Notes under the pieces: generated by a model
What the model was told of the DNA's origin: nothing
The model's database searches: none
What the model saw: only the letters and a program-made list of their open reading frames with translations
Part shown: piece by piece, positions 1 to 8,088 of the stretch
How the letters are laid out: every line of letters starts with the position of its first letter
How positions within the stretch are numbered: position 1 is the first letter of the stretch
Made by a program: the position numbers and the translations under genes
Assembly (NCBI GenBank): GCA_903879715.1
Contig: CAIRMR010000016.1
Span: 1 to 64,000, forward strand
Source: an uncultured Bacteroidales bacterium
Lineage (GTDB): Bacteria; Bacteroidota; Bacteroidia; Bacteroidales; UBA4417
Reading direction: 5' to 3'
Length of the DNA stretch: 64,000 nucleotides

Positions 1-414
1 CTGAAATATTGTGCCAGAAAAAACATCAACATAGCGCAGCGATCTCATGCGATGCACTGAGACTTCGGCGTGAGCTCAGCCGAACGCTTGCCGAAGTGAG
101 CTCATTTAAAATAAGCAAGGAGCGAATAAATTAAAAGATTAGATACTCAAGGGAATACTTTGATTTCTCATTTTTAAACTTTTCGTGCCAGTGTGTAAAG
201 CAGTAAAACTTCACAATCGTTGCAATGAAAACCTTGTCAGCCAATAAAGTTATGAATTTGAAAGCATTATCTCTCCTCCTTACTCCTTACTCCTTTCTCC
301 TTACTCCTTACTTTCGCAAAAAAACTTTTTCTTCCCCTCACTGTAACATTATACCAACCAACCCCGTCTAGTATCCGGAAATCAATAATCAACAAACAGC
401 ATAATCTCAATCCA
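1..414. other. Intergenic region with repeat copy and CT-rich microsatellite
   Basis: No gene is seen. Bases 1-30 and 131-147 match, in inverted orientation, bases 43549-43578 and 43532-43548. Bases 31-130 are present only here. Bases 271-316 are a pyrimidine-rich, imperfect repeat of a CTCCTTA-like unit. TACTTTCG at 309-316 is one mismatch from TAnnTTTG and could serve the gene at 415, but it falls inside the microsatellite, so the promoter call is weak. Confidence 0.6.
31..130. repeat. 100-bp palindromic insertion inside a dispersed repeat
   Basis: This block interrupts a 47-bp sequence that is continuous at 43532-43578 on the other strand. It holds an 8-bp inverted repeat, ACTTCGGC (62-69) and GCCGAAGT (90-97), and two copies of the self-complementary TGAGCTCA (71-78 and 97-104), so it can fold into a compact stem-loop. 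No target-site duplication or terminal inverted repeat is obvious. It could be a small non-autonomous element, or an ancestral segment lost from the other copy. Confidence 0.5.
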
Positions 415-2034
415 ATGAAAACTCTGAAACTGACACTCGCAGGAATGATGCTCCTTACACTCACATATACCAGTGTTAAAGCTCAAACAAAAGGGAATGG
501 TGACGTTACCACACAGGAACGCCAGGTTCCCGCTTTTGAAGCCATTAAAGTAGGCTGTGCAATCAATCTGTATGTTTCGCAAGGTGAAAAACAGGCAGTA
601 AAAGTTGTAACCGACGAAAATTTGCAGGACCGCATCACTACCAAGGTTACCAACGGAACCCTGAGCCTGAGTTGCGATAATATCAAAGACGCGTCGAAAA
701 TGAATGTTTATGTAACCGCTGTAAATCTCTCGAAAATTGACGCAAGCAGTGCTTCAAAAGTTACAGGTGAAACCGTTCTGAAAAGCGAAGTTTTCGGACT
801 TTATACTTCAGGCGCAGCCAAGACAACCTTGAATATTGAAACAGGCATTTTTAACAACGAAACCAGCGGCGCTGCTAATAACATTATTTCGCTGACAGCA
901 AAAACTGTGAATACCCAGGTGAGCGGGGCAGGCAACCTGGCACTAAAAGGTTCCGCTGAAAATCATAAAACCGAGGTTTCGGGAGCAGGAAGCCTGAAAG
1001 CCCTTGAATTTATTACTGATAATACCGATGCCAATGTTTCCGGAGCCGGAAATGCTAAGATAATGGCCCGTAAACTCCTCAAAGCTGATCTTTCAGGTGT
1101 TGGGAATATTACCTACTTCGATAAAGATAATGTTAAGAAAATCAGCAAACAAGGTCAATATCAAATCACTTTCGATGGAATGGAAAATGTTAAAAGTGTA
1201 ATTATTGAAGAAGACCAGGATAATAATGAGAATAATGAAACAGGCAGAGAGGAATGGGAACTTTCGGAAGATGATGACTCAATTACCGTGATAATGAATG
1301 ATAAAAGGATTGTAGTTGTAACTGATGATACTGTAAAAGTGAATCTTGGACAACGCGATTATGTGATCAGCGACAACGGCGTAAAGATCAGCAAACATGA
1401 TAAAAAGCCTAAATTTAACGGACATTGGGCTGGTTTTGATCTGAGTGTAAACGGATTGTTGAATTCGAGTCGCATGATTAATAATCCTGAAAACTATCCT
1501 TATTTCGATTTGAATTACAATAAATCCGTCGGAGTAAATATTAACTTTCTTGAGCAGAATATTAACCTTTATAACCAGCATTTGGGACTCGTTACCGGGT
1601 TGGGTTTAACCTGGAATAACTATCGTTTTGCTAATAACATTGAACTTACAGAAGACGGCAAACTTGTAGTAGAACCAAATCTTGATCCTGCTAAAAACTA
1701 CGAAAAAAGCAAACTGATGGTAGCTTCACTTCGTGTCCCTCTGCTGCTCGAATACCAGACAAACAGTAAACTGAAAGCCAATAGTTTTCATATCTCCGGC
1801 GGAGTGGTAGGTTCAGCACGTGCATGGTCGCATACCAAAGTAAAAATTGACGGATCAAAAGTGAAGGATAAAGGAGATTTTTACATTAATACATTCAGAG
1901 CCGATGCCATGGCAACCATAGGATGGGGAGTAATAAACCTATATGGCACCTATGCCATTACCGAAATGTTCCGTCATGACAAAGGACCTGAAGTATATCC
2001 TTTTGAAATAGGAATCACACTTGTAGGCTTCTAA
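415..2034 (+). CDS. GIN-domain (DUF2807) protein with C-terminal outer-membrane beta-barrel
   Basis: A secreted envelope protein of 539 residues. Residues 1-24 form a signal peptide ending at VKAQ. Residues of about 30-235 show the repetitive SGAG/SGVG beta-helix pattern of the 'putative auto-transporter adhesin head GIN' domain. A very acidic linker rich in D, E and N follows (about 255-290). The last 200 residues alternate hydrophobic and polar residues and end in aromatic Phe, like porin-type barrels of Bacteroidota such as the PorT-like family. GIN domains usually occur as short lipoproteins or periplasmic proteins, so fusion to a barrel is the less common arrangement. The function of the domain is not established; a surface or envelope-stress role is inference. 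A terminator follows at 2121-2151. Confidence 0.75.
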   Translation: MKTLKLTLAGMMLLTLTYTSVKAQTKGNGDVTTQERQVPAFEAIKVGCAINLYVSQGEKQAVKVVTDENLQDRITTKVTNGTLSLSCDNIKDASKMNVYVTAVNLSKIDASSASKVTGETVLKSEVFGLYTSGAAKTTLNIETGIFNNETSGAANNIISLTAKTVNTQVSGAGNLALKGSAENHKTEVSGAGSLKALEFITDNTDANVSGAGNAKIMARKLLKADLSGVGNITYFDKDNVKKISKQGQYQITFDGMENVKSVIIEEDQDNNENNETGREEWELSEDDDSITVIMNDKRIVVVTDDTVKVNLGQRDYVISDNGVKISKHDKKPKFNGHWAGFDLSVNGLLNSSRMINNPENYPYFDLNYNKSVGVNINFLEQNINLYNQHLGLVTGLGLTWNNYRFANNIELTEDGKLVVEPNLDPAKNYEKSKLMVASLRVPLLLEYQTNSKLKANSFHISGGVVGSARAWSHTKVKIDGSKVKDKGDFYINTFRADAMATIGWGVINLYGTYAITEMFRHDKGPEVYPFEIGITLVGF

Positions 2035-2120
2035 ACCAGGCAGTTAACAGGATTTTTTCACTCCATTTAGCATATAACTATCGCATTAAATTTACAAGGT
2101 TGATTTTGGTTAGTTGACTC

Positions 2121-2151
2121 ACTGCCTCCATTCGGGGGCAGTTTTTTTTTT
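2121..2151 (+). terminator. Rho-independent terminator of the GIN-domain gene
   Basis: The stem ACTGCC (2121-2126) pairs with GGCAGT (2137-2142), and a run of T residues continues to 2151. It lies about 90 bp after the stop codon and just before the yebC promoter. Confidence 0.75.
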
Positions 2152-2164
2152 ACAATCAAAGCAT

Positions 2165-2172
2165 TAACTTTG
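2165..2172 (+). promoter_or_regulatory. -7 element TAACTTTG for yebC
   Basis: Perfect match to the Bacteroidota TAnnTTTG element, 58 bp before the yebC start and just after a terminator. Confidence 0.6.
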
Positions 2173-2230
2173 CCACAAATACCAATACCGAAAACATATT
2201 TTTAATACATAATCTGAAATACAAAATCCT

Positions 2231-2971
2231 ATGTCGGGACATAATAAATGGTCGACCATTAAACGTAAAAAAGGCGCGATAGATGCCAAAAGGTCAAAAA
2301 TCTTTTCAAAAATAAATAAAGAAATTACTGTAGCCGTAAAGGAAAGCGGCCCCGATCCCGATTCGAACCCACGACTCAGGCTTGCCATTGCCAACGCCAA
2401 AGGCGCCAGCATGCCGAAGGACAACATTGTACGAGCCATCAGCAAAGGATCGGATAAGGATGGAGCTAATTTTATCGAGTGTACTTTCGAAGGATATGCC
2501 AACGGCGGAACCGCTATTTTCCTGGAAGCTACCACGGATAACCAGCAACGCACCATTGCCAATGTAAGGATGTACTTCAATAAATTTGGAGGCAACCTTG
2601 GGACAAACGGATCGTTAAGCTTTATCTTCGACCGGAAAGGTATATTCACCATACCGCAAGGCACACTGAATGCCGATGATTTCGAAATGGAAATGATTGA
2701 AGCCGGTGCCGAAGATATGCAACTCGAAGAAGGCTATTTTACAGTTACCACTGCCATGGAAAACTTTGGTGCCATGATGAAAAAGCTTGAAGCCTTAAAA
2801 ATTGAGCCGGAAAACGCCCAGTTGCAACGCATCCCTAAAGATACATCCAAAGTTGACCTTGAAACGGCAAAGAAAGTAATGCGCCTGGTCGAAATGTTTG
2901 AAGAAGACGATGATATTCAGGCAGTTTATCATAACCTTGAGATGACGGATGAGCTGATGGACTCACTATAG
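2231..2971 (+). CDS. yebC: YebC/PmpR family (TACO1-like) protein
   Basis: The 246-residue length and the N-terminus MSGHNKWSTIKRKKGAIDAK are diagnostic of the YebC/PmpR/TACO1 family. All three family domains appear present: the basic N-terminal helical domain, a middle alpha/beta domain, and a C-terminal domain with an acidic end. The family was first described as DNA-binding regulators; more recent work links members to translation, including relief of ribosome stalling at proline-rich sequences. The protein is cytosolic. It is flanked by its own -7 element and by a strong terminator at 2997-3027, so it is probably monocistronic. The downstream M56 gene encodes long polyproline runs, but no functional link is shown. 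Confidence 0.95.
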   Translation: MSGHNKWSTIKRKKGAIDAKRSKIFSKINKEITVAVKESGPDPDSNPRLRLAIANAKGASMPKDNIVRAISKGSDKDGANFIECTFEGYANGGTAIFLEATTDNQQRTIANVRMYFNKFGGNLGTNGSLSFIFDRKGIFTIPQGTLNADDFEMEMIEAGAEDMQLEEGYFTVTTAMENFGAMMKKLEALKIEPENAQLQRIPKDTSKVDLETAKKVMRLVEMFEEDDDIQAVYHNLEMTDELMDSL

Positions 2972-2996
2972 AGCTTTATTCATCCAAATAATTTAG

Positions 2997-3027
2997 CCCG
3001 AAAGTGTAAAAAGCTTTCGGGTTTTTT
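2997..3027 (+). terminator. Rho-independent terminator of yebC
   Basis: CCCGAAAG (2997-3004) pairs perfectly with CTTTCGGG (3014-3021), and six T residues follow at once. Confidence 0.9.
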
Positions 3028-3118
3028 ATTGATCTCATCTTCTCACACAAAAATATTTTTTACCCATGTATCTCATTTTCTTTTAGTTAAAAAATATTTC
3101 ATTTTTAAATTAAACTTT

Positions 3119-3152
3119 TAGTTGTATAACTATGTTTTTAGTTGTATATTTG
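3119..3152 (+). promoter_or_regulatory. Promoter with overlapping BlaI-type operators
   Basis: The dyad TAGTTGTATAACTA (3119-3132) falls in the -33 region. A half-copy, TAGTTGTATA (3139-3148), overlaps a perfect -7 element TATATTTG (3145-3152). The blaI-like start follows at 3171. A repressor bound to either site would cover the promoter, which fits the autoregulation typical of BlaI/MecI loci. The operator assignment is inference from position and symmetry. Confidence 0.65.
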
Positions 3153-3170
3153 TACTGTAATTTGAAAACC

Positions 3171-3554
3171 ATGAAAAAACTAACCAAAGCCGAGGAACAG
3201 ATCATGCAGGTGCTGTGGGAACTGGAGAAAGGATTTGTAAACGATATTGTAAGTCAGTTACCCGAACCAAAACCTGCTTACAATACCGTTTCGACGATTG
3301 TACGTATCCTGGAACAGAAAGGATTTATAGCCCACAAAGCGTATGGTCGTACCCATGAGTATTATCCGCTTGTTCAGAAAGAGGATTACTCACGCGAATA
3401 CCTGAACAATTTCACTCAGAATTATTTCAGTAATTCCTACAAAGCGCTGGCTTCATTTTTTGCGCAAAGCGAAACCCTGAGCATTAAGGAACTGGAAGAA
3501 ATAAAGTTGTTGGTTGAAAAACAAATCAGTAACCATCAGGAGGCAAAACAATGA
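3171..3554 (+). CDS. BlaI/MecI/CopY family transcriptional repressor
   Basis: A winged-helix repressor of 127 residues. The start MKKLTKAEEQIMQVLW is the typical BlaI N-terminus. The reading frame extends upstream to 3132, but that stretch contains the -7 element and operators, so ATG 3171 is chosen. The region around PAYNTVSTIVRILEQKGFI is the recognition helix and wing, and the C-terminal half is the helical dimerisation region. Family members repress a membrane metallopeptidase sensor and target genes and are inactivated by proteolysis. The stop overlaps the start of the M56 gene by 4 bp (ATGA), so translation is coupled. The target pathway is unknown; no beta-lactamase lies nearby. Confidence 0.93.
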   Translation: MKKLTKAEEQIMQVLWELEKGFVNDIVSQLPEPKPAYNTVSTIVRILEQKGFIAHKAYGRTHEYYPLVQKEDYSREYLNNFTQNYFSNSYKALASFFAQSETLSIKELEEIKLLVEKQISNHQEAKQ

Positions 3555-4969
3555 ATACTTTAATTATTTATATAGTAGCTTCAATTATTTCGCTGGGATT
3601 TTTTTACACCGCGTTTATAGTTTTCCTCCGTGGGGAACCATTGTTCCGGTTTAACAGGATATATCTTCTTTCAGCCTTGCTACTCTCCTACCTTATTCCT
3701 CTTATCACATTGTTACCTGATTCCTTTTCAATTCTCAACGAGTATGCTCCCGGAACCGGTTTTATAAATGCCATCACACTTTCACCTGTGGTAATCAGCG
3801 CAACTGCAAATAAACTACCATCTTTTACAGGCTTCCTTGGATATATCTATCTTTTAGGAATGATCTATTTTGCTTTCAGGTTGATTATCCGGCTTTTAAA
3901 CATTTACAAACTCCGAAGAAACGGAAAAATTTCAGACGAAAGCTCCATTCTTTGGAGTCAAGCGAATATTCCTCCGTTTTCATTCTTCCGTACCATGTAT
4001 CTACCTGCCAGCCTTAAAGATACTGTTCATTTAAACGAAGTGATCAGGCACGAACAGATCCATATCAATTCATTTCATAGTTTCGATATTGTATTCACAC
4101 AGGTTATGCAGATCGTATGCTGGGTGAATCCGTTTATTCCGTTAATAGAAAAATCCTTGCGTGAAATCCATGAATTTGAGGCAGATAAAGCCGTAATTCA
4201 TGCCGGCACTGATCCGGTAACCTATACCAAAATTTTATTTGCACAGGATAAAACAGCCCTGGCAGTAGTGCTGGGAAATAATTTCAATTACTCACTTGTA
4301 AAAAGGAGGTTAACCATGTTTTACAAAAAAAATACACGATTTGCCCGGCTGAAAGCTATCGTTGTATTGCCATTAGCTATTTGCATAGTTATGATTTATG
4401 CAATAGGCTGTAAACAATCAGCAAATAAATCTTCCGAGACAACAGTTGCCTCCGAGGCTCCGGCCCAGACTGCTACTGCTGTTCAACCGGATGGCTCAGT
4501 GCCACCACCGCCTCCGCCGCCTCCGCCAACAACCAAAGCTTCGGGTGAAATAGCACCTCCTCCGCCGCCGCCACCTCCTCCTCCGCCACCACCATCAAAA
4601 TCAAACTCTAAATCAACCAAAGAAGAAGCAGTTTACACTACTGTAGAAAATTTTCCTCAGTTTCCTGGCGGTGATGAAGCCCGCGTTAAGTATTTGGTTG
4701 AGAATGTCAAGTATCCTGAAATAGCAATGAAACAAGAGATGCAAGGGACAGTATATGTATCGTTTGTTGTTGAAAAAGATGGAAGTATCACTAATACAAA
4801 AGTTGTAAAACGTATTACTAATACAAAAGAAATAGGAGCAGCTGCAAACTCGTTAGACGCAGAAGCATTCCGGGTAGTGAGTTCAATGCCTAAATGGAAA
4901 CCCGGCACTGATAAAGGAAAACCTGTCAGAGTTCAGTTTAATATGCCAATACAGTTTAAACTAAAATAA
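3551..4969 (+). CDS. BlaR1-type M56 metallopeptidase sensor with TonB C-terminal domain
   Basis: A membrane sensor of about 472 residues. Hydrophobic segments lie near 1-27, 36-56, 93-116 and 266-285. The zinc site is HEQIH at 167-171, with a downstream acidic ligand in HEFEAD (207-212), as in M56/BlaR1 peptidases. In place of the penicillin-binding sensor domain of BlaR1 there is a periplasmic linker with two polyproline runs (about 318-326 and 335-347), then a TonB C-terminal domain from about 370 to the end, with the PGGDEA and GTVYVSFVV motifs. This M56-TonB layout is common in Bacteroidota. It forms an operon with the repressor and the next gene. It may sense periplasmic or outer-membrane state and cleave the BlaI-like repressor; this is inference. 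Confidence 0.9.
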   Translation: MNTLIIYIVASIISLGFFYTAFIVFLRGEPLFRFNRIYLLSALLLSYLIPLITLLPDSFSILNEYAPGTGFINAITLSPVVISATANKLPSFTGFLGYIYLLGMIYFAFRLIIRLLNIYKLRRNGKISDESSILWSQANIPPFSFFRTMYLPASLKDTVHLNEVIRHEQIHINSFHSFDIVFTQVMQIVCWVNPFIPLIEKSLREIHEFEADKAVIHAGTDPVTYTKILFAQDKTALAVVLGNNFNYSLVKRRLTMFYKKNTRFARLKAIVVLPLAICIVMIYAIGCKQSANKSSETTVASEAPAQTATAVQPDGSVPPPPPPPPPTTKASGEIAPPPPPPPPPPPPPSKSNSKSTKEEAVYTTVENFPQFPGGDEARVKYLVENVKYPEIAMKQEMQGTVYVSFVVEKDGSITNTKVVKRITNTKEIGAAANSLDAEAFRVVSSMPKWKPGTDKGKPVRVQFNMPIQFKLK

Positions 4970-4970
4970 A

Positions 4971-5411
4971 ATGCCAGCAATAATTCGGACTTCCTTACTT
5001 GTATTGCTTATGACTGTTTCTGTGGATATTTATCCACAATTCAGCCTGCACAAAAAGAACCAGTTTGACTCTGACAGAAAAAAACACGGCTATTGGGTAG
5101 AAACATCAAAATTAAATCCTGAGAAACGGACATTTAAAGGCTGGTACGATCACGGGAAGGAAACTAAAAAGTGCGTATATTACAATGATGGAGTCAAGTG
5201 CTCAAAGTTCCGGTATATAAACGATAGCGTGATGCGCATCCGACGTTACGATTCGATAGGAAATCTTGAGTATAAAGGATCTGCCCTATTGCTAAAGAAA
5301 AAGGATGAATTGCGTTTCTGCTGGGATGGAGAGTTTGTATTTTATGATTCCCATCGGCATATCACCAGGAAAGTGGAATATATACGTGGTGAGGAACAGG
5401 ATCTTGAATAA
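4971..5411 (+). CDS. Small exported protein with MORN-like segments
   Basis: 146 residues starting one base after the M56 stop, so certainly in the same operon. Residues 1-22 form a signal peptide (hydrophobic core VLLMTVSV). The mature part has degenerate MORN/YwqK-like elements, with short G-x-W/Y patterns around KHGYWVET, FKGWYDHG and YKGSA. The function is not known. A periplasmic partner or output of the M56 sensor is a guess from position. Confidence 0.65.
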   Translation: MPAIIRTSLLVLLMTVSVDIYPQFSLHKKNQFDSDRKKHGYWVETSKLNPEKRTFKGWYDHGKETKKCVYYNDGVKCSKFRYINDSVMRIRRYDSIGNLEYKGSALLLKKKDELRFCWDGEFVFYDSHRHITRKVEYIRGEEQDLE

Positions 5412-5633
5412 ACTCAAAATCGCATTCAGTAAATATAAGCTGGATAAGTCATTTCATGGAAGGAATGAAAAACATATAACAAAAAACACTAAATTAAAAA
5501 GTAGCTAAAAAGAGATATTCAACCAGCTAACCAACCTGGAGAAAAGAACTTAATCATTTTTTATTACATGTTTAGTGTTAAACATTAAGTCATTTCCCGG
5601 ATCAATTCCGAAATATGCTATATTCGATTATAT

Positions 5634-5676
5634 GTATAATTCAAAAGGCAGCCAATGGCTGCCTTTTGAATTATAC
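5634..5676. terminator. Bidirectional terminator with perfect 20-bp stem
   Basis: Two perfectly complementary 20-bp arms (5634-5653 and 5657-5676) enclose the loop AAT. GGCTGCC followed by TTTT lies on each strand. It sits between the convergent M56 operon and ackA, 13 bp after the ackA stop, and can terminate both. Confidence 0.85.
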
Positions 5677-5689
5677 AATACGAAAAATA

Positions 5690-6889
5690 TTAAGCTGTTA
5701 CAATTTCAAATGTATCCTGAGCAATAACAAGTTCCTCGTTGGTTGGAACCACCATTACGGTAACTTTTGAATTTGGTTTGCTTATGATCGCTTCTTTCCC
5801 ACGGAGTTTGGTGTTTTTCTCCACATCAAATTCAATACCCATAAATTCGAGGCCACCGGCAACTTCCTGGCGGGTTTCCCAGCCATTTTCGCCAACGCCA
5901 CCGGTAAATATCACTACATCAACGCCACCCATTGCGGCGGCATACGATCCAAGGTATTTTTTAATCCTGTAGTGATAGATATCCAGCGAAACCTGAGCCC
6001 TGTGATTGCCTTCTCCGGCAGCGGTTTCTATATCGCGCATATCGCTCGAAACACCTGATAACCCAAGCATCCCGCTATGTTTGTTGATTAAAGTGCTGGT
6101 GTATGGAATGCTGATTTCTTCCTTATCAGCAATGTACAATAATGCGCCTGCATCGATATCCCCGCTGCGGGTTCCCATAACAAGTCCTTCAACCGGTGTC
6201 ATTCCCATCGAAGTATCGAATGATTTACCGTTTTGTATGGCACACATCGAAGCGCCGTTTCCAAGATGGCAGCTGATAATTTTAATATCCTCAAGTTTTT
6301 TACCGAGGATTTCGGCGGCACGTTGGGCAACAAACCGATGGCTCGATCCATGAAAACCATAGCGACGGACTTTATACTTTTCGTACAACGAATAAGGAAT
6401 GCCGTAAAGGTATGCCTGCTCGGACATGGTTTGATGGTAGGCTGTATCAAAAACGGCTACCTGCGGAACTTCAGGCAATAATTTGTTGATAGCATAAATG
6501 CCTTCGAGGTTTGGCGGATTGTGCAAGGGAGCCAGGTCGATACATTCAACAAGTGCCGCAATAACTTCTTTAGTAATTGCTACACTGCTGTTATACATTT
6601 CACCGGCATGAACTACACGATGCCCTACAGCACTGATTTCGTTCAGGTTTTTAACACAGCCGTACTCTTTATGTGTCAGGATTCCCAGAACAAACTCTAT
6701 ACCAGCCTGGTGATCAAGTATTTCGCCTTCAAGTTTAAGCACATCTCCATTAGCCATATTATGCTTAATGGATGCGCCTTTCAGCCCGATTTTATCAACC
6801 AGGCCCTTTGCAACTACTTCTGCTGAAGGCATTTCGAAGAGTTGATATTTAATGGATGAACTTCCGCAGTTCAGAACTATAATCTTCAT
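5690..6889 (-). CDS. ackA: Acetate kinase
   Basis: Converts acetyl phosphate and ADP to acetate and ATP in the cytosol. All ASKHA-fold acetate kinase motifs are intact over 399 residues, the normal length: NCGSSS with Asn7, GHRVVHAG with Arg91, VFDTAYHQ with catalytic Asp148, RRYGFHGSSH with His180, the phosphate-binding HLGNGAS (208-214), and a C-terminal FTGGVGENG adenosine motif. The usual partner phosphotransacetylase (pta) is absent from this window. Instead it follows a 3-hydroxyacyl-CoA dehydrogenase-like gene by 30 bp and is probably co-transcribed with it. It ends at a strong bidirectional hairpin. Confidence 0.97.
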   Translation of the reverse strand: MKIIVLNCGSSSIKYQLFEMPSAEVVAKGLVDKIGLKGASIKHNMANGDVLKLEGEILDHQAGIEFVLGILTHKEYGCVKNLNEISAVGHRVVHAGEMYNSSVAITKEVIAALVECIDLAPLHNPPNLEGIYAINKLLPEVPQVAVFDTAYHQTMSEQAYLYGIPYSLYEKYKVRRYGFHGSSHRFVAQRAAEILGKKLEDIKIISCHLGNGASMCAIQNGKSFDTSMGMTPVEGLVMGTRSGDIDAGALLYIADKEEISIPYTSTLINKHSGMLGLSGVSSDMRDIETAAGEGNHRAQVSLDIYHYRIKKYLGSYAAAMGGVDVVIFTGGVGENGWETRQEVAGGLEFMGIEFDVEKNTKLRGKEAIISKPNSKVTVMVVPTNEELVIAQDTFEIVTA

Positions 6890-6919
6890 TGGATAATCTT
6901 TTTTAACAGAATTGAATTA

Positions 6920-7894
6920 TTACCGATATTCAGGACATGTGATCGTACTTTCGACGATTTTACCATGTGAATCATATTTATAGAAACCTTGTCCGGAAGC
7001 TTTTCCCAGATAATTAGCACGAACGAGACGCTTTAAGACAGGTGAAGTTTTATAGCCATGTTCTCCGAATTCGTTATAAAGGTTATCCATCCATTTCTGT
7101 AATTTATCCAATCCGACTTTGTCGGCACGTTCAAAAGGACCAAACTGATGGCCAAGGCTGGTTCGCATTATTTCGTCGATATCCTGGGCCGAAGCAATTC
7201 CTTCCATCAGCATTTCACATGCCTGGTTGATAATAACACATAACATGCGGGTTGTAATGTTGCCGGGAGATTCCATTAGGGTAATCGGCTTCTTTTCGAG
7301 CATACGAACAAATCGAGTGACAATTTCGAAAGCTTCATCCGATGTACGGGAACTCCTTACTACCTCAAGCACTTTTACATCATCCGTTGGTGACATAAAA
7401 TGAAGTCCTACCGCGCGATCAGGATATTCGAGCCCGGAGGCAAGGTCGGAAACCATTAGAGTGGCCGTATTCGATGCCAGGATTGCATTGCGGCGCACAA
7501 ATTTTTCAGCCTTCTGAAGTATTTCTTTCCTTATTTCAAGACTTGTGCCTGGTTTGCGTGAATTAATGACTTCGAAAACGATATCACAGTCAGCCAGATC
7601 GTTGTATTCAATAGTCCCTTTTATGCGCGACATAATAAGACGTTTCTCACTGTTGGTCATTCCCCAGCGAAGAATTTCTTTATCAATCATGCGTGTAATC
7701 CCTTCGAGGCCAGCCGAAACACGCTTTTCATCCAGATCAAGACATACCACATCAAAGCCATGCTGACTGATCGTTTTTGCAATTTCCTGGCCCATGGATC
7801 CACAGCCGATAATTCCTATCTTGTGAATAGAGCCATGTTGTTTTGGACTTTTGGTTAGACTGAAATCTTCCAGTTTTCCGATAATTTCTGACAT
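6920..7894 (-). CDS. 3-hydroxyacyl-CoA dehydrogenase family protein with altered active site
   Basis: Full-length (324 residues). It has an N-terminal Rossmann domain (GIIGCGSMG, 27-35, with acidic Asp53 at the end of beta-2, favouring NAD) and the C-terminal helical domain (GPFERADKVGLD, 252-263). Compared with human HADH, the catalytic His (His165) and its Glu partner (Glu177) are kept. The substrate-binding Ser is Ala144, the Asn of HFFNP is Ser168, and the Asn of the VNR motif is Thr215. It could be a divergent hydroxybutyryl-CoA dehydrogenase with a different substrate, or an enzyme with reduced activity. It lies 30 bp upstream of ackA in a likely operon driven by TACCTTTG at 7989-7996. 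The alignment is by eye. Confidence 0.88.
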   Translation of the reverse strand: MSEIIGKLEDFSLTKSPKQHGSIHKIGIIGCGSMGQEIAKTISQHGFDVVCLDLDEKRVSAGLEGITRMIDKEILRWGMTNSEKRLIMSRIKGTIEYNDLADCDIVFEVINSRKPGTSLEIRKEILQKAEKFVRRNAILASNTATLMVSDLASGLEYPDRAVGLHFMSPTDDVKVLEVVRSSRTSDEAFEIVTRFVRMLEKKPITLMESPGNITTRMLCVIINQACEMLMEGIASAQDIDEIMRTSLGHQFGPFERADKVGLDKLQKWMDNLYNEFGEHGYKTSPVLKRLVRANYLGKASGQGFYKYDSHGKIVESTITCPEYR

Positions 7895-7988
7895 CTTTTT
7901 ATGAAATATTTATTAGTTAATTTCAATCAAATAAGGCGCATTAATCAATAAATCAATATTTTACAAATAATGATCCCTAATTCCGGTG

Positions 7989-7996
7989 CAAAGGTA
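7989..7996 (-). promoter_or_regulatory. -7 element TACCTTTG for the dehydrogenase-ackA operon
   Basis: Perfect TAnnTTTG on the minus strand, about 95 bp before the dehydrogenase start. Confidence 0.65.
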
Positions 7997-8088
7997 AAAT
8001 TTATTTGACGGTTATGGAATGGAAACTGTTAATATTTTCACAGAAGATCTTGAAATTGTTGGTTACGGGATTTAAGGGTTCATAGATT

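Noticed and set aside
3171..4969. Beta-lactam resistance regulator pair
   Set aside because: The sensor lacks a penicillin-binding domain and no beta-lactamase or PBP2a gene is present in the window.
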